DNA of 64,000 nt from Raffaelea ambrosiae (Eukaryota; Ascomycota; Sordariomycetes; Ophiostomatales; Ophiostomataceae), in assembly GCA_002778195.1 (NCBI GenBank), contig PCDI01000002.1, forward strand, positions 3,361,234 to 3,425,233, read 5' to 3'. A program made the translations under genes and the position numbers. The notes below the pieces were generated by a model. It did not search any database, had not been told where the DNA came from, and saw only the letters and a list, made by a program, of their open reading frames with translations. Positions 41,936 through 54,282 of the stretch are shown here, piece by piece (the first letter of the stretch is position 1; every line of letters starts with the position of its first letter).

Positions 41936-44900
41936 AAATACGAAAAGGTCCATCAAGTGTGTGACGTCTCCATCTGGAGCCAAGACGCCTCAATATTACG
42001 GCAGTTCCCACATTCTCACATGTTTGCCAAACTTCTTGGCAAGACCTGTAATAGCAGAATTCGACCCGGCGCAGTGGCAGGATCTGCGTATATCTCTTGG
42101 GCAAAAGGCGGACAATAGGGGAACTTGGCTGTTATGGAGTATAGACGCCAAGAAGAGACATGGGGCAGCTTTGTTTGAATTTGTTTTATGTATTTTCTAC
42201 TATGTACTCCTTGACACACAAAAGACAAGCATTTTATCCTTGCCCCAGGGGCGGCACACAAGGCGTCTTGGACAGCAAGCTGTGTTTCTTTATCTGGCGT
42301 TGCACGAGGCATGCAGCGGGCTGCATCCCCCTGTGGCTGTGGGTTCTTCTCAGGCCATTGTTATCCCTGGTCTTTGACCAAACAAGATTCTTCGACAGTT
42401 GGCAGGACCGAGAAGCCAACTGCATGGAGCAAGGAGAGTGTAAGAGAGAGGTGTGTGGCCTAGTCTGCAGGGCATCCCGTAGCTACTTCTCCCTGCACAT
42501 ATGCACTACAACCATACGCCGTAGCACCTGGCTATCTCTCTCTTGTCTATTGTGTGTTGGACTTCCATAGCAATCTTTGACGGTTGGTGGCGGAGGAATC
42601 CGGGCCAGGAACAAACTACGCTGATAGTTCCGCGAAGGTATCGGCAGGCTGGGCACCCACAAGACGGACAGCGCAAGAAGGTGGTCTCCCCCAGTGGCAC
42701 GCAAGAGGTGCCAAGAAAAAGGGCCAGAACACCGCTAGGACTGAAGTGTGGGAACACGGGACACGGGGAAACGCATGGAAACGCCTTGGCATTTCATCGG
42801 TCTTGGCATTATTCTTGGCATAAAAAACGGTTTATCATGTCTGAAAATCCCCGTGCGACAGTGCTCACTAGTGACAACACGAGCAGACATTATTTGTATT
42901 ATCCTTTTTCCACATTCTTTTTCTTTTTCCTTTTTATCTCTTTTATCTTTTTTTCATGCGCTGTTTGGATTTTTCCTTTTCCCCTTTCCCTCTTTTCTCG
43001 AAAAAACTTTATTCTTTGTCTTCATAGGCTCTTCTGCCTTTACCTCATTAGGAAAGCATGGCTGTCTAAGTGGAGAGGTGGGGCCGGAGCTACGCTGGCA
43101 GGCCCTACCAAGAGGTGAGAAGCCAGGGCCAGGGGGCGTGTGGGTTGTAAGTGACTGGTGTCTCTTTTCTATGACAACCGGATCATGCTCGAGACACCTG
43201 AGTGGCTGGCTGCCTGTGTAGAAAAGCAAAATGAAGATGAAAATGTAAATGCAAAAAAAAAAAAAAACACATGCCCCCCTATTGCGAGGGTAATACGTAG
43301 ATAAAACCCTTCTATACGAAAAAAAAAAAAAAAATAAGGGATGCATGAGTTGGGCAAGCTAATTGGTGTAAATACTCTTCGCCAGAAGGGCGACAGTAGC
43401 CAACACACAGAGCGCAGGGAGCAGACGGAAGAAGACCTCTTTTCGCAAATTGTGGCAGCTGCTGCAAAGTCTGAACCGCCAGGGAAGCCCTGGCACCTAA
43501 TAACCCACTGTTTGTTTGGGGGCCGCCTTTTGCTGTCTGGGAGGTCTTGGCACGGGGTGGCTGTGCTGGGTGAGGAGTGCTCCTGGGGGAATGCGAGAGT
43601 GTCATTTGAAGCACCACCTGGAGCACATCGGTTGGAGCGTGTCTCACTCGTATCTACCACTACGACACAACCACTCAGATTATCTGACCTGACCTCGGCT
43701 CACAAGAGAACACTCCAGAGACCTGGTCTCCGCGGCGGCAGCGGCAATGGTTTTGGCTTGCTGTGATCAGGAAAACGGGGCCAGCGTCGTCTCAGGATTG
43801 GCCAGTGTGGGCTCCCTGCCTGTGATGAGACGGGTGGCGGCATGGAACGAAGAGAAAACTGGCAGAACCAAAAGCCAAGAAGACGGCGATCAAGGGAAGG
43901 ATGGCCCAAGAGAAAAGCCCAGCCGAAGAACATTCCTGCCGGGTCCTGTTCCAGATGGAGCGGCAGGCACGCGAGGGCTCATGCAAGCCAAAACGCCATT
44001 CATGGGATGAGGAACGCATTGGAGAAGAAGAAAAGTCGAGAGAAGGAAGCAAAAGAAGGAATGACGGAAAGCCAACGTGCGCTCCTGGCCGTTTGGGTTG
44101 GGCGTTCTTCCCATTGGTGCACTCAATCTCGCACAGGCTTCCAGGGGTGCATGGCCAACGAACGGCTCACAATGTCGTCAGGCCAAACTTTTACGACTCG
44201 ACTGCACTCGTGCTTAGTGTCAGACAGGCATATCGTCTGGGGGGGGCGATGACTGCAGGCGGGAGAGGTCGGTCGGCTCTAGACCAGAGAAGCTGTTCCC
44301 TCGTTGGCAGGTACCTAAAAGCACAGAACAACCAGTTAAGCACATAGTTAGTATTGACAACTAATCCATAGTAGCGTCCCAAACAGCAAGCACTAATATC
44401 CACTGCTCCGCCACTGGCAGAGCAAACTGCGGCGTACTCGTAGGCGAGAAGCCCCTAAATAGCGCCTTCACACGACCTAAACTAGGCCATTACAACGTAG
44501 AAATACCCCCAAACCCACCAATTGACTCGAATGCCGAGCCTAAATCATTGATTGCTATGTAGGGGCTGTTCTCGTGTGCGCAAGATATAGTTATACATAT
44601 ATTACATGGCATTAAGTAGCTCGCTCGTGTTGGCTGGCTCTAGTAACAGCCCTCTGTTGGCCCAGGCCGCTGCACAGCTGTTGTTGGTGTCTCTACCCGG
44701 CGAGGGTGACGACAAGAACTACTCGTGTCACTGTGTAAGAGAAAATCACGCGCCGCAATATGTAAATACTGGCCGGAGCGTCACGCGCGAGCCGGCCAGC
44801 GCCTGCCCAAATTGGACCAAATGGAGCGGTTCTTCATGCTCATCTCGGGGCTATGTGCGCCTCTTTTGCGTCTTACTTCGCTGCATGCTCTTACTATGTA

Positions 44901-45180
44901 TTTGTGCGTCCATTTCCACTTCTTGGCTCGTGGCTGACTGAATACGACAAGCTCGGGCGTCCTTTCGCTCCATCAGGCCGGGTGTTAATCTTGCGCCGCA
45001 CCGCCGCAGCAGACACGCCCCATTGACATGGTTCGAGTCGCGGAAAAAATGAGGCCGTCATCTTTCTTTTTTCCCTTTCAAGATTTACACAGCTCTTTCA
45101 AGGTACCAGTTGTCATGCAGTCACTAACTATGTGAGATGATGGCACAAGCCTGTTCTCATGGGCCAACGGACTAACAGAC

Positions 45181-45198
45181 TAACTAACTAGTTAGTTA
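45181..45198. repeat. Perfect 18-nt palindrome TAACTAACTAGTTAGTTA
   Basis: The sequence equals its own reverse complement. It is in a gene-free region; similar shorter actaact/agttagt motifs occur at 49733 and 63701. Confidence 0.85.
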
Positions 45199-47089
45199 CT
45201 ATGCAACAAACAAGCTGTTGGTGGCCTGCAATTCCTGGGCACGTCTGGATACGCCCGTTGCAGTAGCGCCGTGTGGTGTCACAGAGGTCTCCGCTGTCCG
45301 TCCGCTTGACGGCTCCTTGTGTTGTTGCCTCACAGAGGCATTCAGCATTCTGGCCTTTGGATCCCCGCCCCTCCTTGCGTTCTCTTGTGCCTTTTTCTGC
45401 CTCCTCCCGCCCTTTTGCCTGTCTCGTATTGTTGGCCCCGAGTCTAAAAGGCGGGCGCCCTTTCTGCCCTTTGCTCCTTCTGCTTTCGGCTCTGGCTGGT
45501 GTCAGCGGTGCTTATTATCTAGTTACTGTCCCATCCTGCCGCTTTGTGTCTCAGCTTGATCGCTCTTGCCTCGTGCACATCACCTCGCTTCGCCTTTCTG
45601 TGTGCTCTTTCCGCTGCAGCATTGTCGTTCTGTCTGCTCCTTCCCTTTTTCTTCGCGCGGGAGCTAGCTCTTGGCCTCTTGGGTCTCGCCCGTGGTGGAC
45701 CAACCGTCGTTACCGCGAAATAACTATTGCGTTCTCGGCCGCACCTGCCCTCGGCCGCACCTGCCCCCGTTTCGACCGTTTCGACTGTCCGCCTGCTGTC
45801 CAGACGCAACACTCAGACAGGACGGGCTTGGCCGGCGACACTTTCTGTTTCGTCACTGATCGACCTCGATCGTCGCTGGTGAGCTTCTTTTCTCTACGCT
45901 TATTCTCTCGGGCAGCACACAGAACATCGAGTCGCTTCCTGTGTTTTCTTGCTTTGTCCCCTGAGCGGTGTGCTGCTGCGTGCTGCTCCGTGCTGCTGTA
46001 TGTTGTTGTTGTACCTACCTTGTACCTTTTCTGCTCGTTTATTTCTCGGTTTTGGGGGGGCGGTTTTGGGGGAGTTTTTTGTACCGTGCGTACGGTGTAA
46101 TTCGCAAGTCCATCGTTCCTTCCCCACCCAACAGGGCCACTTTAGCCTGGTGCTCACACGTTCAAGCCCACAGGCCCGCACGCACACCCCCCCTGTCACA
46201 GACTAGGTTACCATGGTCTTGGCCTTTCCTCTCCCAAACATTCCCACTCCCAAAAGAGCTTATATCGCCAGCTGGCTCGCCCTCTCATCACTTCATCGGC
46301 ATTGTTTTCCGCTTACATACACATACACTTGCCGTCTGGCTTCACATTTCTTTTGCGTTCCCCCTTAGACACGTTCGTCTTGGTCATTCTATGACTCCCA
46401 GCTCATACTTAGCTCCTGGGTACATTACCAGCCTCAGCGTCATCCATTCGCACATCCGCTTTCGGCCTCTCCCACCAACGCACAAAACGCACAAAACGCA
46501 CACACACATAACAACAGCCGCTTTGCCTTTTTTTTTTCCTGCCTTTCTCTCTTGCTCTACTTCTACATCTACTCTCTTCCATCCGTTGTATCAGACACCA
46601 CACCACACACCCCTCCCCAAGAAATTCAACTGTCTGCCGCCTTGTCCTGCTCACTGCCGGGATTTTAATTAATCGGGATATTACGACGAGAGAGGGTCTG
46701 GACAGCGTTCTTTTCTGAGAATCCTTCCGTTCTGACCAGTGCTCTGACCAGTCTATCTACCCGAGAGGCATTCTTGTCAGCGCAATCGAACCAGGGCGGC
46801 TGCTCCTCACAATTTGCTGTGACGAGAAGGAAAAGGGGCGAACAGGCTCGGGGCTTTTCTTGGCTATACGTGCCGCTTTCTTATTTACTTATTTATCCAA
46901 CGTCCGCCCCAGTTCCTGGGACAAACCGGTCTGCCAAGCCTTCTTTGTCTTGTACCTGGCCCTTCCTGGATCTTTCTGCTCCAGCTATAACAACATCCTT
47001 CCCTCGAGCTCAACAGTCGTGCTCGACACGACCAACTCATCACAAAGCACCACAAGCAAACACTCCTTCTTCTTCTCCTGCGTTCCATC

Positions 47090-48030
47090 ATGCGGTGGTC
47101 TACTCTTACATCTCTGCTCTGTGTCCTGGCGCCGGCCGCCAATGGCGCACCTGTTCCCATCGTGCTGCTGGGAGACAGGAATACGGCTGGCCCCGAGATG
47201 GCACAGCGCGTTTCAACCAGAATCGAACGTCTGTCTGCGGCCGTCGCTAAGTTGACCAAAGTCACCAGGGTCACCACATCAGTGACCGAGTCGCTCGACA
47301 ACAGCCATTTCTCGCCACCTGAGTCAATGGATCCTTCGGTCGTTATGGGCGTCCCTCGACCCATCGAGACAACCTACTTGATGCGTTTTTCTGCCAGCAT
47401 CGCGGCCAAGGCCAAGTTTGGCTCAGATGGCAACGCCCCAGAACATTCTTCTCAACCCGCTATCCAGATCACGGATTCGACCGGCAAGAGCCAAACGGTT
47501 GTGTCTAAGCATCATGTCGACCACGCCAATGCTGCGAGCCCGTCAGCTACTACGCCTGCAGTTGACCCTGCTTCTTCCGAGACGATGGAAGAGGAGTCGA
47601 AGCCTGCCACCGACCGCAAGTTCCCATCGGACCTGTCCAGGGTGGAACTCCGCTTCGACCGGGCCTTCAACCAGGTGGACGTGCCATGCTACTATGCGCG
47701 AATGCGCCAAGAGTATAACGACATGCTGGTTATCGTTCTTCTTGCCGTCTTTCTGATCATCATTGTGACTGTCGAGTTCTTTGATAAGGACGAGAATCGG
47801 TAAGCATTCTCTCTCTCTCTCTTTCCCTATCTTGTGGATCTTTTGATGATATACTCCATGCCCAGCGAAGGCCTCTGCGATCTTGTAAGCATCCTTTTAC
47901 TGACAATGGTAGGTCTCCTGATTCCGAAAAAGGCGAGGGATCCATCAGACTCGAGGCGGACGAATCCTTGTCTGAGAAGAAACAGCAGCCGCTCTCCGTG
48001 CAGGCCTCTCCGCTGGCACCTGGGGTCTGA
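47090..48030 (+). CDS. Type I membrane protein of unknown function, two exons
   Basis: The model is join(47090..47799,47913..48030), 275 residues; 113-nt intron with donor gtaagc and acceptor gtag. The N-terminus MRWSTLTSLLCVLAPAANGAP is a cleavable signal peptide. The luminal/extracellular part (about 20-210) is Ser/Thr-rich with no cysteine pattern, ending in ELRFDRAFNQVDVPCYYARMRQEYND. One transmembrane helix follows at about 212-231 (MLVIVLLAVFLIIIVTVEFF). The spliced cytoplasmic tail is acidic and Ser-rich. Without splicing the protein would stop right after the helix (DENR), so the intron decides whether the tail exists. I do not recognise the family; fungal-specific plasma-membrane or endomembrane protein is a fair description. 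Confidence 0.7.
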
Positions 48031-51000
48031 ATCACAATCGTGTCCCCAGGGCGGTGCCATATGTGGTGGTATGTAATGTGTGAGGTGGCGGCATCACCGA
48101 CCGCGGACGAATGATGCCTCCGTGCCGAGCCGGATATAGTTGACCACCAAAATCAACACATCAACAACATCAACAAAACCAACGAGCTCGACGAATTCGC
48201 GGGAATTAGCTGGTCTACACAGCCCAGCCTCGCACGTCTAGAAGCTCGTCGGCCTCTTTTTGTTTACAAATCTCCAACTACACTGTCTTTTTTTTTTTTT
48301 TTTTTTTTTACTAGGAAGCATGCTTGTTTGGGTGTTTCTTTTATTTACTGTCTTTCTCGGAAGAGCGCATCGGTCACGGCGTTGGAGCACTGGCTTGTCT
48401 TTAGGGGGTCCTGGAAGACAACCACGCACACACAAGCGAGGAGTCGGGAATGTTCTTTACTGTGAAATCACCTTGGGACCGGCGTTATTTCTTTTTTTTT
48501 GGGGAAATGGTGTGGCAATGTCCCTGGGCCAGGGGCGATATAATACTCGCACACGTTATTGTTGCACTCTGCGTTCGAGGGCGAGAACAATGTATGTTTG
48601 CGAGCATTGCTAGGCCAGCATATCGTTCTATGCTAGCAGAGATTCGATAGTCAATTGATGTTTTTTTGCTGTCTGCTTCGGGGATATAGTTACGAGAGGG
48701 CAAGGGAGTTCATTGGTGTGACGACCAGAATCTGGGAGCAAGATGGCACTTGCAGGCTGCTCTTTGCGAAGCATGGCCGGCCGAGTGGCCAGAGTGGTCT
48801 GTTTTGTCAGATGGCATAACTGGAAGGTATGAAGATGACTGCAGAGCAGCTCCTTCCAAGCTCGAACCGCGAGTCGGGACCTGGACTACATGTAAGCTGA
48901 TTGTTTGTCACCGTGAGATATTCAGTTTCCTCGCCACGAGACAGGATGGTTTGCGGCGTTGGAGAATACTAAACGAGCGTAAGCGTGTATACAGCACGGG
49001 GCCGTAAGCACAGGATGGGGGGATGGTAGCGGTGTCATATCCCAGATCAGTGCAGCACCAGGTGTATGCCTTCGGTTCAGCCGAATTGTGTTTGGCACTG
49101 CACACTCGCAACCGGACTACAGAGACAGTCAGCTGTGCGACGTCCAGAGAGCACCGTGCTTATAGGGAGAGAAACTTTTTCTAGCCCTGAGAGGCCACCA
49201 AAAAGCTGGACGGGGTTCTATGCTATATAGAAATCCACACATGCATACACGCATTTCAGTTTCGCGCGTCTCGATGGCAGACGGGGAGATGGGTTTAAAG
49301 ACATATAGTACATTGCACACTGATTATACTGTACCCGTAAATTTTCTGATCGACAGCGAGGGCCCTCTTTTTTCGGACGTGTTATTTCGTTTCTTCCTTG
49401 TTCTTCTTCTTTTTTTTTTTTTTGATTTTATTGGGGACAAGTTGAGCCGAGCATTGGGCATGCGTCATACGAGCCCGATCTGATATGTTTGGCTCGATTT
49501 CGGGGGATGTGCCTTTCTGAAACGAGCCGCAGTCTTGGTCGGACAAGGAGACGTCGAGCAACAAGGCAGATCAGGGGCCAGTAGGGGGAAACAGTAGAAG
49601 AGGGGGGGGGGTGATGGGAAGAGAGAAGGCGGAGAAAAAAAAAAACAGAGCAAGAAAAAGAGAAGGAAAAAAGAAAAAGAGAAAAAGAGAAAAAAAAAAA
49701 ACCACATCTGGTGAAACGGGGGAACAGCCTAACTTAACTAGTTAGACTGTAGCAAAGGTCAACAGCAAGGACGGACAGGATGCATCAACAAATTGTCAGC
49801 AGAAATGGCCGAGGATGGGAACACGGGTAAGAAACACGGCAGAGCAGACGAGATTAAAGAATGCCAAGATGCCGGGCCGTCGGACTGACTGCCTGACTGT
49901 CCCACAGGATTCAGAGCTTTTTTTTCTTTTTCAAGTCTTCAAAGACACATGTAAATCAATTTGTGGCTGAGCAGACGGTTGTCTAGGTGGCTGTCCGGGT
50001 GGCTGTGGCTGCCCAGTTCTTTCTTTCTCCGCGCAGATTCGACATTCACGCCTATTAATGTTTTTTCTTTTTTTTTCTCTTTTTTCTCTCTTTTTTCTCT
50101 ATAATTTTTCCTCGTTCTCGCTCAGACTCCTCCAACATGGTTTTCCGCACCAAGTCTCTCCGATTCGCCATGCTCTCCCTTCGACAGCCACCGTCAATCG
50201 ATGGCGCATTTTCAGCATTTCCTAGCACGGCACTGGCGGTCCAGACCGAAAACACCGTTAAATAGCAGCACGGGTTCACCCGCGCAGGTAGTTCAAACAA
50301 AACGGCGAAACAGGGAGAAATGGACTAGAGGGGACTGGGAGGGACCGAAAAGGCAGAAAGGGACTGGAAATGACCTCTCTGCAAGAGGCTGTCACAAGTA
50401 AGAGACCAATCAACAAAGCGCATAAAGACGTCAGCCAAGAAAGGTACCAAAATGCGTAGCCAAAAATGCACTACCAAAGTGCAAAACCACAGCCCTCGGT
50501 CTCGACCCAAAGCAGGCACGCTACAAGAAAAAAGGGGGTACATCGTATTTATTGGCTCTCGCTAGCATCAGCCCTGGATGGACGGCCAATGCACAACACC
50601 AGGCCAGGCCCTGCATGCCATGTCTCCATTGGCCAGGCCCTGCAGCTCGTGCTGCGGCGGCGGCACACACCGTTCCTCTTCAGCAGCTTTTAGCTGTGGC
50701 GCGTATTCGCCCTACTGGGATCCGTCCTCGTTGGCTTGCCCTGGCTGGCCTAGGGCTCATCCTTGGGCGCCTTGGGGCGCACATTGGTGTTCCTTGAGGG
50801 GCGTTCTTGCCGCTTGTTTCTCACGGTGGTATCTTGCGGCCCCGCTATGCCTGTCCAGGCAAGGCCGCCGGTGGGGCAGAGCGTTTCATTGCCGCAAAAA
50901 GAAGGAAGCAGGCAGGGAGCTACTGTCAGCTCTGGCAAGGAAGGCTCCCATGGGCTGGTCTCTATGGCCTTTGGGGCCTCTAAGTTAGTTTTGTACATAG

Positions 51001-51655
51001 TAGTTAGTTGGTCTTGCTGGGCCCCCCTCCATCACTCCATTTCCCCCACCACATAAGATACTGCACCACCAGGTCGTTTCCCTCTGCCAGCCTCCCCTCA
51101 CGCGCCCCCCCTCCTTGTTTCTCTCTGGCTCTCGACTCGCCTGAGGCTCTCATGCAGGTGGTTTCCCCCCCTTTTTTATTCTGCGTTGGCTGCCGTCCTC
51201 GACCGGGCCATCACCAATTGCGCCCGTTGGATGCTGGCGCCAAAGACGACAGCTTCATAGTCCACAACACCACAACCAGGGTCCATCCACACGCATAACC
51301 GGCCCCTGTCTCGTCCGCGGCGCCTGTGCATGGTCCTGCACATCCCATGAGCCGCATACCACCATCATTGGCCCCACGACGAGCAAGGAGCCACTCGGCC
51401 CCGCCGGACCTGTCAGCGTGCTGGAACATTGAAAGCAGGAAAAGCGGCCAGAGGCTCGTGTTGCCGCGCGTTGGTGCCTTGGCCGCAAGTAGCTGAAAAT
51501 CTGTTTCTGGGAGGAGAACGGAAACCTGCCTCTGCCACAGCTCTGCGGTGGAAAGTCGTTGAAGAAACACAAAAGGACATACAGGCTGCCCCGGCCAGAC
51601 CCAGCTTGCGCACCGCATAATAATACACACACATCGCACAAGCAAGCAAGCACAC

Positions 51656-51692
<37 letters not shown>

Positions 51693-51977
51693 ACAGCCTG
51701 CGCAAGGCTTTTCGTTCGACATCTGCCTCTGGTCTCTGCGCTGCCGCGCCAGCCCCAGCGTCTGACTTCTGACTCGCCTGGCCCGCCTCCTGCTGACCAC
51801 GGGGGTAAGCGAGGGAGATCACGAGCCCGTGCGTATCCTGACTTGCGAGGGGAAACAAAGAAACGCCCGCCGAACCCCGGGCAGCTCAGAAATTCGATCC
51901 TGCAAGCAGACCGTCGTTCTGTCTTTTCTCGCCTCTCTTTGTTTTGGCGCCCTTAGATTCACCACAAGTTTGCCGCC
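48031..51977. other. Gene-free region with microsatellites
   Basis: About 4 kb. It contains a T-run at 48290-48309, A-rich blocks at 49635-49702, pyrimidine-rich sequence at 50060-50110 and an (AC)16 tract at 51658-51690. An A-box-like TGGCCGAGTGG-type sequence at 48773-48783 was considered and rejected as a tRNA. No gene is seen. Confidence 0.5.
51658..51690. repeat. (AC)16 microsatellite
   Basis: Uninterrupted ac repeat about 290 nt upstream of the annexin start. Confidence 0.9.
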
Positions 51978-54282
51978 ATGTCTCTCCAGGTCGAAGCCAC
52001 CCATCGCGGCCGCTCGCGGTCGCCGTCTGGGCGCGAGCGCTCCAGGACCCGCATGGAGAGGTCGCCCTCGGGCCGCAGCAGCACCAACATCGTCGCTGCT
52101 CCCTACCCCAGCGACAGTGACCCGCGCCGCCGCTCCTCCACCCGCATCATCGACTACGACGACTACCGCACCACCGTGACTACCAGCGACGACCCCAACT
52201 ACCGCCATACCGTCGACGTCAAGTACAGCGACAGCGGCCGTCGCGAAAAGGAATACCGCTACGAGAAGGAGAAGAAGGAGAAGGAGCGCGTGCTGGACGA
52301 GGACAAGTTTGCCTATCTGCCGGCCAAGTACGCAAAGAAACCCAGTGCCGATTTGACCGTCTCGCACCGTGAGCGGTCCCGGTCCCGGTCCAGGAGCCGC
52401 TACGACCGGGAGCACGACCGGGACCGCCCCAACATCCGCGACGGCGACAAGGACCTTGCCTACGGCAGCGGGCCTGTGCCGGCATCCGTGGTGTCGAGCG
52501 CCGCCGGGGCCGCCGCCGGCAACAGCGCCTACGGCTATACCCAGCCGAAGCAGTGGGAGTACGCCAAGACCGAGCAGTACAAGTACGCCGAAGTGGCCCC
52601 TCGCGAGAGCACCACCTCCGTCAAGGAGGACAAGCGCTACTACCGCGAATCCGCCTACAGCAGCGACCCGCGTGCCAGCTCTGCCAGCACCCTGACCGTG
52701 GACTCGGGCCACCACAGGCGCCACCGGTCGCGTTCGCGCTCGCCCATGCCCACCAAGGAGATGTCCCGTCTGTCTGTGAACACCCTGGGCGTGAGCAACG
52801 CGCGCAACGGCGGCTCCAACGTCGCTCTGACCGCCGGCGGCGCAGCCCTTGCCGCCGGTGCTGCCTCGCCTCTCCTGGAGTCGTACCACGGCACCTACCA
52901 GTCCATGTCGCCCATGCCGTCGCCGCTGATGCTGCCGTCGCACGGCGCGGGCAACTCGGACGTCCAGATCATGGACATCAACGGTCCTGACTACGACGAC
53001 GATATTCCGACCTCTGCGGTGGGCAGTGGCGGCGGCGGCGGCGGCGGCGACAAGATCCGCCGCCGTGCTCGCTTCTACGACCCCGAGGCCGACGCCGGGC
53101 GCATCGCCAAGGCTCTGCGCGGCGACCGCCTTCCACCCGATGTGGAGCCGCTCATTGAAATCCTGCCCGGCCTGACCCACGAGCAGGTCATGGAACTGCG
53201 CGTCGAGTACAAGCGCATTGTCAAGACGGGTCCCGAGCGCCGGGGCGTCAACGTGGCCAAGCACATCCGCATGCGTCTCAAGGACGAGGACCCGGCCCTG
53301 ATGAAGGCCTGCTATGCCACCGCGCTGGGCCGCTGGGAAAGCGAAGCCTACTGGGCCAACTTCTGGTACCACGGCGACAAGACCCGGCGCGAGCTGCTGA
53401 TCGAGTCGCTGATGGGCCGCACCAACGACGAGATCCGCCTGATCAAGGACAACTTTAGCGACAAGAAGTACGGCGACAGCCTCGCCCGCTGCATGCGCAC
53501 CGAGCTGAAGGAAGACAAGTTCAAGCGCGCCGTCCTCTTTGTCCTGGACGAGCAGCGCATGGAGGAGTACGACCGCGACGGCCGTCGTCTGCCCATTGAC
53601 CACATCCTCGTCGAGGAGGACACCGTCACCCTGCACCACGCTGTCCGCGCCGAAAAGGGCGGCGAGACGGCCATGATCAACGTCGTCGTCCAGCGCAGCG
53701 ACTCCCATCTGCGCGAAGTTCTGCGTCTCTACAGCGCCCAGTACAAGAGCAACTTTGCGCGTGACTGCTTGAAGAAGAGCGGCAATCTAGTGGTACGCGG
53801 AGACTTTCTTTTTTTGGGGTCTTTTTTTTTTTTGTGTCTTGTTCGCGTCTTTTCTTTTCTTTCGGTCCCTTCCTTTTTTGTCCTTCGTTCCTTCCCCGGG
53901 TTATCTGTATCACGTGATCTCAACTAACACCGCTCACAACCAGGGCGAAATGCTCGCACACATTCTCAATGGCGTCATCAACAAACCCGTTCGTGACGCG
54001 CTCCTGATTCACCATGCCCTGACCGCCTCCAAACGTGACGACTTGCGCCGCGAGCTCGTTATCTCTCGGCTTGTCCGTTTCCACTGGGACCGCCACCACA
54101 TGAATGCCATCAAGGCCGCGTACCGCACCCGCTACAACAAGGACATGCAGGAGGCCGTCCGGGAAACCACTGGCAGCTCTAGCTGGGGTCTGTTCTGTCG
54201 CGAACTGTGCATTACCCGGCACCCAGATGAAGTCAAGAGTGTAGAGCGCGTTGATATTCACCGCGTAGAGCGTCGGGGTTAA
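51978..54282 (+). CDS. Fungal annexin with long disordered N-terminus, two exons
   Basis: The model is join(51978..53792,53944..54282), 717 residues; the 151-nt phase-0 intron has donor gtacgc, branch caactaac and acceptor accag. Residues 1-365 are disordered: Arg/Ser repeats (RGRSRSPSGRERSRTRMERS, SRSRSRSRYDREHDRDR), Tyr/Lys-rich charged stretches, and a poly-Gly near 355. From about 367 four annexin repeats follow, opening ADAGRIAKALRGDRLPPDVEPL and GLTHEQVMELRVEY; the fourth is in exon 2 (MLAHILNGVINKPVRDALLIHHAL). Annexins bind acidic membranes in a calcium-dependent way. Canonical GxGT-type calcium loops are not evident, so calcium binding may be weak, as in the divergent fungal C4-type annexins. 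The RS-rich head is far longer than in short fungal annexins. Confidence 0.88.

Larger units (their letters stand above)
40571..47089. other. 6.5-kb gene-free region
   Basis: The longest empty stretch in the window. It contains a 176-nt tandem duplication (41205-41568), an (AAAAT)n tract (41871-41935), A-runs near 43254-43267 and 43320-43334, a perfect 18-nt palindrome at 45181-45198, and from 45270 to 47080 a long pyrimidine-rich zone that is probably promoter and leader for the gene at 47090. Several open frames exist but none resembles a protein. Confidence 0.55.

Noticed and set aside
45273..46100. Plus-strand 275-codon frame before the type I membrane protein
   Set aside because: Ser/Arg/Cys/Leu-rich product of a pyrimidine-rich stretch; likely leader or promoter DNA.
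48773..48890. Possible tRNA (A-box-like ggccgagtgg followed by ctcgaacc)
   Set aside because: No acceptor stem or T-stem can be paired, and the second box is on the wrong spacing and orientation for the first.
51819..53708. Long minus-strand open frame (629 codons) opposite the annexin
   Set aside because: It is a mirror effect of GC-rich third positions. The translation is Val/Gly/Ala-rich low complexity, while the plus strand encodes recognisable annexin repeats.
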